Notes under the pieces: model-generated
The model's input: the letters and a program-made list of their open reading frames with translations, nothing else
Database searches by the model: none
What the model was told of the DNA's origin: nothing
DNA from: Diabrotica undecimpunctata
Lineage: Eukaryota > Arthropoda > Insecta > Coleoptera > Chrysomelidae
DNA: 64,000 nt
Assembly: GCF_040954645.1 (NCBI RefSeq)
Contig: NC_092810.1
Coordinates: 10,588,377-10,652,376 of the forward strand
Direction of reading: 5' to 3'
Position numbers and translations under genes: made by a program
Part shown: piece after piece, positions 55,603-64,000 of the stretch
Numbering within the stretch: the stretch's first letter is position 1
Layout of the letters: each line of letters starts with the position of its first letter

Positions 55603-57691
55603 ATGCCTAAAACAACCAGTGCTTCAACTTGGATTAAACCTTATAAAGAGCTGTCTATGGATATGGGAAAAATCTACTGTTCAGTCTGTGGCAAAATTGT
55701 AAGTATCTAATATTTTCTATTAAATATCTAATATTTCATACATACAGGGTGTTTTCAAATGATACTTACAACGTTTGACTGTAGATACTTCTCGAAAAAT
55801 TGAACAAAACGATATAGTTAATGAGGGGTCAAACTTATTTACTTTTCGAGATACAGGGTGTTAAAATTAAAAAAAATTAAATTCTTTTAGTTAATAACAA
55901 CAATAACTTTAAAACCAATAAACGTATTTACTTGAAATTTAGTACTCGTAGGTTGTTTTTAAATGAAAAATAGCTTCCTTTAGTGAGAAAAAATTGTCCA
56001 TGGTACAATACAATGGTGTGTATTTAGAAAAATTTTTCACCTTTACTTTTTTTATGAAGTCAGCTATTCTAAAACACAATTATTTTTATTGTAATTGAAT
56101 TAACAAAAAAAAAACTTTTGTTGAATTTTAAAATAAGTTATATGATGTACTAATGGTTAGTAACAAAAACTAATTTGTGGATTAATACTGCATTTAAAAC
56201 ACTTAGCGAGTGTTTTTTTTTCCAAACCAGTTATTTGATTAACCAAAAACACCTTGTATATTTTTATATTTTAAAGGTTGGGTTAAAATAAAGGTTTTTA
56301 TTTTTATTTATAGATAGCATGTGAGAAGAAATTTCAGATAGACCAACATGTGAGAACTGCTTCACACATTGCAAAAAAAGGAAAAATAGGAGAAAAACAT
56401 CAAACTTCAATGGCTAAATGTTTCCAATCTACTTCAAAAAAATTAGATGAGCAAGAAACTTTTAATGAAGACTTGTGTCGCGCATTAGTGTCTGCAAACA
56501 TACCGCTTTCAAAATTAGCAAATGTAAATTTTAGTTCGTTTCTAAAAAAATATTGCAAACTTAATGTTCCAAGTGATCGGTCTCTAAGAAGAAATAATGT
56601 GAACGGGCTATACTCGTCGGTGTTAATTAATATTGAGGAAGAAATTGCAGATAATTATTTTTACATATCTGTAGACGAAACCACTGATTCCTCAGGAAAG
56701 TATATTGCTCATTTATTGATTGGTGTTCTTAAAGAAGATACCTTACCAAAATCTCATCTTATTTCATGCCAGCAACTTGAGAAAACAAATGCTTTAACAA
56801 TTTCGCGTTTTATACAAGAAACATTAGCAACTTTTTTTTCTTCCGACAACTATTCCTTCTAATAAATTATTGCTTATTTTATCGGATGCTGCTCCTTATA
56901 TGGTGAAAGCAGGACAAAATTTAAAAATATTTTTCCCAGATCTAATACATGTTACTTGTGTAGCGCATGGATTAAACAGAGTTGCAGAGGAAATACGAAA
57001 AAAGTTTCCTCTTGTAAATACCATGATATCCAGTGTCAAAAAAGTATTTCTTAAATCTCCTATAAGAATTCAACTTTATAAAGAAATGCTACCTAACATT
57101 CCTCTTCCACCACAACCTATTTTAACGCGATGGGGAACATGGTTAGAAGCAGCTAATTTTTATGCAGATCATTTTGTTAAAATAAAGAACATAATTGATA
57201 CGTTAACAGATGAAAGTTCCCAATCCCTTTTGGATTCTAAACAAACTTTTCAGAGTAACTTGCTTCAACAAGAACTTTCATTTATAAAATCAAATTTTAG
57301 TTTTGTTCAAAAAACAATTACTCAGTTAGAATCACCAAAACTGTCATTGTTCGAAAGTACAGCATTAATAAAAGAATTTGCGTCATGTTGTCGGAACGTT
57401 AGAGGTAATATTGGAAAAGATATTTTAAAAAAATTTGAAGCTACTATGGAAAAAAATAAAGGTTACCATATTCTTTCTGAAGTAGTCAGTGTTCTAGCTG
57501 GAAATATTTCGGAAACAATTAATTTAGAACCAAATGTTTTGGTTAGTTTGAAAAATGCTCCCGTTACATCAGTTGATGTTGAACGAAGTTTTTCCATATA
57601 TAAATATATGTACTCAGACAGAAGCCACAAGTTTTTGTTAGAAAATTTTGAACACCACTTGGTCATTTATTGTTACCATAATTCTAAATAA
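55603..57691 (+). pseudogene. hAT transposase, copy B (one frameshift)
   Basis: Exon 1 (55603-55698, MPKTTSASTWIKPYKELSMD... CSVCGKI) is followed by an intron of 615 bases (GTAAGT at 55699, TTTATAG at 56313). Exon 2 starts ACEKKFQIDQHVRTASH, so the C2H2 BED-type finger is split by the intron. Then come YFYISVDETTDSSGKYIAHL (first acidic site), [15 protein letters not shown] (second) and [12 protein letters not shown], with [12 protein letters not shown]. The C-terminal hAT dimerisation block is [18 protein letters not shown] and runs to the stop at 57691. The only disabling change seen is 8 T at 56832-56839 where copy A has 7, which shifts the frame at LATFF. Everything else reads open. Confidence 0.92.
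55745..56256. mobile_element. TA-flanked MITE in the intron of hAT copy B
   Basis: Tips CAGGGTGTTTTCAAATG and, inverted, CAAGGTGTTTTTGG with TA on both sides. It makes up over four fifths of the intron and is shared with copy A. Confidence 0.75.
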
Positions 57692-58564
57692 GTTTATTCA
57701 TACTTAAAAATGATGTAGTTACTTAAAATAAATGTAAATCTTAATGAATAGTAGGAAATATTTAGTTATGTACACTTTTTTTTTTAAATAAAATTGTTAC
57801 TATTTTACGATTTTTTTATTTATTTGTATGCATATTTTGTAAAATATTTGCATATTTTCGGGTAAACACGTGCATATTTATGCGCATATTTTCTACATTT
57901 TTATTTGCATATTTGCCGAAGTCTACTTATTTACTTTGAAATGTTTTGTTACAACTAAATATTCAAATGCTTTTTTCTTGTTTCTTCAGATTTATTTAAA
58001 TTTCGATTTTCTGATCGATAGTGATTAGATAGAGATCGGTTATTCAATTTCATTTCCATACAAACTTCCAAACATATTAAATAATAAATAATTATAAATT
58101 TAAATTCTTATAAAGAACAGATTTAAAAAGAACAGATTTTATTAAATAGGTAAAAATATAAAACAAGAGGTATTCACTTTAAAATTCAAAATAATAAAGT
58201 ACAAAATGTGTCAACACCGCAACTGTAAAATATGTGTTACCTATTTATGCCAAAATATCACCTTCGTTCGATTACAGTTACAGTGTGTTCCGAACAAATG
58301 TTCTTCATAAAAACGATTTATAATGCATTTATACAAATTAAATGAAACAAATTATTGTGTATTTCTTTAAGTTAACATTAATAGAAGTCTTTAAATATTA
58401 TTTCTACGCGTATATAATAAAATATGTCTAGTGGCTGTAATACCAGTGTACTCGGCAAAGTGATTCTAAAAAAGAACACACCTATCGCCTAAATATTTCG
58501 TGTTGGTATGATGTGACCTCATGGGCTATGACGCGGATGACGTGCAACGGTAAGTAAATTAGAT

Positions 58565-59366
58565 AAAGTATAACTAACTGTTTCTATATTTAAATTGCAA
58601 ATAACAGTAAGAATCTATCTGTTCGTTTTTTTTATGAAATTACACACGATATACGATAATAATGTGATATTCCAATACTCAAGTTGGACAAAAAATTTAA
58701 TTTGGAATAAACAAATAAAATAACTTTTGTACTCCAGTCCTCAGACTCGAAAATGCCACTTAACCTCTAAAAATTATACGAACAAGCTGAATTTTGCCGA
58801 GAATATTAATTTTGGGACGCCAAAAAGGATTCAAAAAAGTTAACTACTTTTACCCTCAGGTTTCCCCTGAAAACCCCACTCGTATTAGGGTAAAAACGCA
58901 AAAAAACTCGATTTACCAAGAATCTTTATGTCGTAGAAGAGTCAGATAAAAAATGTAGCTGAGATAATTTTAAACAAAAATGTTAATTAGCACTTTTTGT
59001 GTAGAATAAACCGTTCTCTTAGAAACAACGCTTTAAGCGACCGTCGATTTTGAATGTCAGTTACGCGCGCGAATTCAATGTTCAATAAAATTTATATCAG
59101 CTCGACGGTAAAAATTCGATATGTTTTAATTCAAGTGTCCTATCGACAAAAATCAAGATGCGTTTTAAAGGTAAAGTGTTCAGCTTTCGTATGCAATTTT
59201 TGTATTTTGCCACAAATAAACTCAGTTTTTATAAATGTGTCAAGTAAATAAACCTGGCGCGATTTTTACCATTTTTTATGATTCGCGTGATATCAGTACC
59301 GTCTATCCCTTTCATTGACTGGCCACTATAAAGTTTCGATTACTAGAGCCTAACCTTTAAAACTTA
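58565..59366. other. spacer without recognised genes
   Basis: No family pattern was seen. It is followed by the pogo element at 59367. Confidence 0.4.
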
Positions 59367-59674
59367 GGGGAGAGGGGGGCACATATGGATAAATTTCAAA
59401 AAAAAAATTTTATACCGCAAAATGAGATTCATTGTAAAGTATCGGCTTCTTCAATGTAAGATTCACATATTTGTGAGTCTTTTAGTACATTTAAATTTGG
59501 CAGTAATTAAATTGTTTAGGGCACGTGCATTAAATTCCAAGTAGATGTAAGATGTACATGTGGACAAGACAATATTTTCTACGGGGCACATATGGACACA
59601 GGTTTTGATGGAAATAAAATAATAACATTTTTTGTAAGTGCAATTTTTAATATTTATTTAACATGATACATTGA

Positions 59675-60440
59675 ATTATCCCATATTATATGTATTCAGG
59701 GATTCTACAGTATTCACTGCCTTCCCTCGCTCAACCGTTTCCATCTCTCTCTGTTGTCCCATTCTCCATCGTTTAGGCCTCTCTTACTCATGGCGTCGTC
59801 TACTTCGTTCCTCCAGGATTTTCGGGGTCGTCCTCTTTTCCTCCTTCCTATGGGGCTCCATTCGGTTATTCTCTTTATCCATCTGCTGTCACTAGTTCTT
59901 CTTACATGTCCATACCACTTTAGTCTTTTTGACTGTTTCTATTGATGTTCTTTGCTTTATTTCGTCATTACTTCTCCTATCCATTCTTGTTACTCTGCAG
60001 CATCTTCGCAGGCATTCCATCTCTGTTGCTACTATCTTACTGCTGTTTTTTTTGTTTATGATCCAATTTTCAGCCCCATATGTCATAATACTTCGCACTA
60101 ATGTTTTATAAATCTGTGTTTTTGTCTTCATATTTATGTGTCTATCCCACCATACTGAGTTAAGTTGTCGGATTGCTGTTCTTGTTTGTCCTAATCTTTG
60201 TGTAATTTCTTCCTCTGTTGTTGCCTTTTTCGTGATTATAAACCCCAAGTATTTGAATTTATCCTTTCCTTTGATTGTTGCGTTGTCATCAATCTGTAGA
60301 TCTTCTATGTCTTCTTCACTTGTAGATAGGTACTCTGTTTTCGCGAGGTTAATATCTAGGCCAGCCTTGGTATATTCTTTTTGTAGTTTCTTCATCATGT
60401 AGCTGAGGTCGTCTTGGTCTTGTGATTATCCCATATTATA
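59675..60440 (-). mobile_element. 5'-truncated RTE-like LINE with 16-bp target duplication
   Basis: ATTATCCCATATTATA is repeated at 59675-59690 and 60425-60440. The 734-base insert reads on the minus strand YTKAGLDINLAKTEYLSTSE, KFKYLGFIITKKATTEEEIT, MTYGAENWIINKKNSSKIVA and EMECLRRCCRVTRMDRRS, then a shift into RWIKRITEWSPIGRRKRGRP and RKSWRNEVDDAMSKRGL. This is the RT C-terminal third, truncated at its 5' end, as usual for LINE insertion. The long exact duplication dates it as younger than its pogo host. Confidence 0.92.
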
Positions 60441-60619
60441 CCCAGGAAAATTAACGGAAACCTAAAAAAGGAGCTGGATCTTGCTGTGCCAATTTTTTTT
60501 TTAGGAGCTGGCAATTTTCTCATCGTTTGCAGAAATATGACTCTCATCCTTCTGATCTGGAAATACAAAATTTTGTCACAGCGTTATTTTTAAAAAATTT
60601 ACTAAAATTTCGGACTCTT

Positions 60620-61800
60620 TTAGTTCCTTTTCGATCTGACCAACAAAGAATTTGAGTGTTTTTTTTTAGCAAACTTAAAGAGAACAAAATCCCCTATCTG
60701 GATATTCGTACGATCCAATCCAAAGTCTTTACCATCTTCAGTCTCAACTTCCATAAGACTATCGTCCGATTCTTCGCAATAATTCTCAATTTCGCTTTCT
60801 GATGTTTCCTCATCAAAAACTTTGCGAATATGGGATTTGGATTTTTTCTTTTCTATATTGCTTGCCTTTCTTTCCTGGGTCTGTTTCTCTTTTTCCTCCT
60901 TTACTCTTATTTCTTTTTCTAATCTATTTTTTTCTGGTGTACCGGTCAGAATGGTTGAAATTTTTTTCTTTCTTTCTTTCTTAGAACTTAGTCTCACGGC
61001 CTTTGGGTATGGACGAATTTGTTCCGGAGTAAGTTTTCGGAAATAATTACAATTTTGGAACTTTGTTTTTCGGTAGTTAAAGTGGGTTAACAATTATTGT
61101 TGACTTGTGGTTGAACATTTGCCGATGATAATGTAGAAGGCATTTCGGAATTAGAGAGAGACTGCAGAATTGATGCTAGCACATACCTTAACCAGTTCGC
61201 CTCGTTCTGCAGATGTAATTTTGCCCACCTGCTTCGACCCTTTCACAGCAATTATTTTAGCAGGTTTGTGTACTGCATTGAGGCCAGTTTCGTCAATATT
61301 CCATATACGTTCAGAAGGAAACTGGTACTGTGTATAAACATTTGTCAATTGATTAAAGAATGTACCGACTGTGTGACGATTAAAAACTGAGCTTCGTGCC
61401 AAGCTTGTGGCTTCTGGTGTCCTTAATGACAGCGTAGGGTTTCTATCTAGAAAACCTCGGTACCAGTCGCGGCCAGCTTGCTTTGTTTTATCCCAGGCAG
61501 GGGGATATGATATCCTATTTGTTGATGGCGCAATTGCACCACAGTAGGACCGTAATACATCTTGGACATATCTTTCGAAAACATACCAAGTTCTTTTTCC
61601 TGGTCAAGTGAAAAAACCTGGCGCACCTTTTAGCCTGGGAGAGATATCATGTTTTTTCTGCACAACCTCTTCAATGTCATGACATTTATTCCGAACTGCC
61701 TAGCGGATACTTTGTAGCTTCCTTCATTTTTTACCGCATTTACAACCGGTTTAACATTTTCCGCATCAGGTGGAACTCTTTTCGTTGCTCCCATTTTAGT
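60620..61800 (-). pseudogene. pogo transposase, deletion derivative
   Basis: From the ATG near 61793 the minus strand reads MGATKRVPPDAENVKPVVNA and VKNEGSYKVSARQFGINVMT (psq-type HTH). After a broken stretch it gives FFNQLTNVYTQYQFPSERIW and NIDETGLNAVHKP with the first catalytic D, then KGSKQVGKITSAERGELVKV. At CASINSAVSL the frame jumps to SNSEMPSTLSSANVQPQVNN, then KLTPEQIRPYPKAVRLSSKK, STILTGTPEKNRLEKEIRVK and IGDFVLFKFAKKK. The central DDE part with the second and third acidic residues is missing, so it cannot transpose itself. A basic coiled region (about 60900-60990) precedes an acidic one. Confidence 0.82.
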
Positions 61801-62308
61801 TGAGTACTTACGTGGTATCAGAAAAAAATAAACATGACTAAAATTAATTACATTAAGCACGAGATTAAAAAAAACATAAAGTGGGATACTTGATCCTGGG
61901 ATCAAGTATCCCCCATTTAATAGGATCAACTATCCCTGCAATGACATTTTTCTAACAAGTGCAAGTTTTGGGTTAAAATAGTTACAATTTAAATATCAAT
62001 GTTTTAGTATTTAGTGGATAAATGTACAAATGTTTCAGCTATTTAGGCAGTATAATTATAAACTAAATGAATTAAAGTTGTTATAACTTACCTCGCACGC
62101 GTAAAATAAACTTTCAATGTCACAAAATAGAATAATCTTGATTAAAATGTGAAGCGTGTTCTGAAGTAGCAGCCATTTGTCAAAACAAAGTAAACAGTAT
62201 GGCCTCTACCCAAGTGGGTCAACAGAACAGTAATAGGATATCATTGGGCGCCAAATGTAAATGGGGATCAAGTATCCCACCGGGATCAACTATCCCACCT
62301 CTCCCCTA

Positions 62309-63110
62309 CGTGAATGCCACTATAATGGTGAATGTCTATAACTAAATGCATACCGCATACCAACTTAAAGCAGATTATTTTTCATTATCGAATATCATTC
62401 AAATAGTGTATGTAAATTTCCGATTGAAAGATATTTAATTTATTTAATTTGACTAATTAACAGATCAAAATAAAATTCCCCAAATTTGGTAGACGTCATC
62501 AAACATGAAAAAGATATACACTTATTAAATAATTTATTTTATGTTCGCAACATTCCGAATTGATTTATAGCTTACGACGTTGTCTACATTGTTTTAAAAT
62601 ACAAAATATAATTACGAAGAATATAAATAACTGAAGTTGTTCAACCTTATGATTATAGTGTGAAATAACATTAGTAAATAAATAATAATATGAAAATGAC
62701 ATAAATGAAACCATTTATTTAATGGTATGTACTTCCTTCAAGGCGAACTAGCTTCGTTTAGAAATTCAAAAATGTAATCATATGCGAGTGAATTACTCAG
62801 CTATATCTGATGACAATGCCCAATAATTCATTCTTCTTAAGTTTCATTATAAGAAGTCAAAGGTGAGTAGGTCAATTTTGCGACAGGTGGCAGTATTATT
62901 AGAAGACAAACAATGATTAGCGAATCAAATTTACTAATTATTTAAAAATATTTTGAAGTTTATAATGTTCTCTATTCAAAAACTTAAGCATATGAACAAG
63001 ACCAAAATACCCTTAATATACAACAACTATTAAAATAATGTGTTAATTATTCAACTGCTTTTGAACAATTATTAATATCCATAAATCGACAGTGTGAGTT
63101 ATAATAACTC
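62309..63110. other. AT-rich spacer without recognised features
   Basis: Nothing was recognised. Confidence 0.4.
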
Positions 63111-63114
63111 ACTA

Positions 63115-63262
63115 GTCTCTTCTTCTTCTTCCTCTTCCTTTTTATTAGCAATTCTGTTTGTTCATTGGCGGATTAATACGCTTCTTCTGCCGATTGGTGA
63201 CTTATATCTTGGCTATTTTGACGACACGGATCTCCTCCATTCTGCTTATGTGGTTATGTGGT
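63115..63262 (-). pseudogene. RTE-like LINE C-terminal scrap
   Basis: The minus strand gives HNHISRMEEIRVVKIAKI, stop, VTNRQKKRINPP, a decayed HISRM...RVVKIA.D.SPNGRRS.GRPRKRW tail. The last bases (TTGTTCATTGGCGGATTAAT) resemble 22752-22772. It joins a + strand LINE at 63262. Confidence 0.55.
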
Positions 63263-63263
63263 T

Positions 63264-64000
63264 AAAATCAATGAAGCAGCTTACGAAGCGCTCGGCACAA
63301 TCCAAAAGAACAAAAAGAATACTCCATTGTGGTGGACAAATGACATCGCCAATGGAGTACACAACAAAAAACAAGCATATCAAAAGTGGCTACAAACAAA
63401 TGATCCAGATGATAGACGAACATATGCAAGATCAAACAGAGAAGTAAAAAATTTAGTAACTAAAACAAAAAATATTTCCTGGGAAAGTAAATGCGAAGAA
63501 CTCAACAAATATATAGGGTCAACAAGATCAAGAGAAGCATGGAAAACGGTAAAAAATCTGAGAACAAACAGAAAAGAAACGAGTAGAATAGATTTAATAG
63601 AAGAAAGATCTTGGATCGAACACTACTCACAACTTTTGACTGAAACAAGACCTCAATTCACGAACATCAGTACAACAACATATGAACTGGAATTCAGTGA
63701 AGACGATGAAATAACAGTACAGGAAGTCGAGAATGCAATACAAACTCTAAAAAATCGGAAGTCATGCGGACCACAAGGTATACCAAATGAATTATTACAA
63801 CATAGCCCACAAGTATTACGGGAATTACTGGCGTATGTCTTCACCTTATTCTATAATGGACACGACTTACCACCGGAGTGGACAAAAGCACATATTAACA
63901 ACATCTACAAAAAAGGAGATAGAAAGAATTGTTCAAACTACAGGGGGCTAAGTGTCATAAATTCACTCTCAAGACTGTATGGAAAAATAATAAAAAACAA
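63264..64000 (+). pseudogene. RTE-like LINE, linker and RT start (runs off the window)
   Basis: The + strand frame is open from about 63264 to the window end (over 240 codons) with no stop. It reads KINEAAYEALGTIQKNKKNT, WWTNDIANGVHNKKQAYQKW, STRSREAWKTVKNLRTN, VENAIQTLKNRKSCGPQGIP, NELLQHSPQVLRELLAYVFT and PPEWTKAHINNIYKKGDRKN, then CSNYRGLSVINSLSRLYGKI. These are the linker and first RT fingers motifs (K-x-GPDGIP-x-E; PxxWxxAxIxxIxKKGD). No start codon or endonuclease precedes it, so it is 5' truncated, but the open frame makes it the freshest-looking LINE body here. Confidence 0.85.

Larger units (their letters stand above)
55081..57933 (+). mobile_element. hAT transposon copy B, with 8-bp target duplication
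   Basis: CTTATTTA at 55081-55088 and 57926-57933 flanks an element at 55089-57925 with the same tips as copy A (TAGACTTCGGCAAATATGCA). About ten TGCATAT-like motifs lie inside each end. The transposase gene, intron and nested MITE match copy A almost base for base. Compared with A it lacks about 67 bases near 55355 and lacks A's inverted duplication. Confidence 0.95.
54799..58564. mobile_element. candidate outer element with perfect 28-bp inverted ends, hosting hAT copy B
   Basis: ATCTAATTTACTTACCGTTG plus CACGTCAT (54799-54826) recurs exactly inverted at 58537-58564. The 28-bp match is too long for chance in 3.8 kb. Without hAT copy B the body is about 0.9 kb of AT-rich non-coding sequence, so this would be a MITE into which the hAT later inserted. 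No target duplication was recognised. Confidence 0.6.
59365..62308 (-). mobile_element. pogo-like transposon with TA duplication, deleted core
   Basis: TA at 59365-59366 and 62307-62308 flanks tips GGGGAGAGGGGGGCA and, inverted, GGGGAGAGGTGGGA. On the minus strand an HTH start (61800 region), first catalytic segment and basic/acidic C-terminus of a pogo transposase are present. The right side repeats GGGATCAA(G/C)TATCCC several times, and the left repeats GGGGCACATATGGA twice. An RTE-like LINE inserted at 59691-60424. Confidence 0.85.

Overview
This window looks like repeat-dominated, AT-rich euchromatin from an arthropod, most likely an insect and possibly a leaf-beetle-like coleopteran with a large genome. 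That guess rests on spliced animal-type coding exons, several transposon superfamilies typical of insects (mariner, Tc1, pogo, hAT, PIF/Harbinger, Penelope, RTE-like and RNase-H-bearing LINEs) and the sequence style of the LINE remnants. The species itself cannot be read from the sequence.

Only one host gene is recognisable. It is a chondroitin sulfate synthase (CHSY-type bifunctional glycosyltransferase) on the + strand. Exon 1 (ATG at 1483, donor at 1973) carries the type II membrane anchor and the start of the beta-1,3-type transferase domain with its acidic ADDDVY motif. Exon 2 (12558 to about 12784 or 12802) continues it. The third and largest exon was not found here, so it lies beyond the window or in sequence I could not recognise. 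If nothing splices earlier, everything from 12803 onward may be intron.

Almost everything else is mobile DNA, layered in nests. Intron 1 holds an apparently intact DD41D mariner-type transposon with about 500-bp terminal inverted repeats (2107-4734), a decayed IS630-like element interrupted by a candidate solo LTR (4934-6559), an RTE-like LINE tail (7340-8205) and an antisense RNase-H LINE (10190-12425). From 13.9 to 25.5 kb there is a TA-flanked composite foldback, two Penelope-like loci (GIY-YIG endonuclease and RT pieces arranged head to head) and a decayed DDE transposase. From 26 to 32.4 kb there are MITEs and fragments of IS630-like, hAT, THAP and PIF/Harbinger proteins.

Two closely similar hAT copies lie 20 kb apart in opposite orientation (32750-35691 and 55089-57925). 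Each has its own perfect 8-bp target duplication, and the two carry different inactivating lesions. Between and after them lie a second IS630-like transposase with one nonsense codon (37047-38408), a third hAT-type insertion carrying two retrotransposon C-termini (40277-42657), a Tc1 DD34E element (43278-44637), a Harbinger-like element split by a LINE (46914-49279), a 94-bp perfect inverted repeat between AT microsatellites (49738-50115), a pogo C-terminus with a zinc-finger tail (50737-51655), a large foldback with a CRC-type cysteine-rich tail gene (52081-54075) and a complete-ended pogo element (59367-62306) with an RTE insertion bearing a 16-bp target duplication. The window ends inside an open RTE-like reading frame on the + strand.

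The least ordinary signals are three matches to the hammerhead ribozyme core near Penelope-like or AT-tract contexts, the twin hAT copies, the intact DD41D transposase, the CRC-tailed foldback, and retrotransposon fragments packaged inside inverted repeats. No tRNA, rRNA or CRISPR feature was seen.
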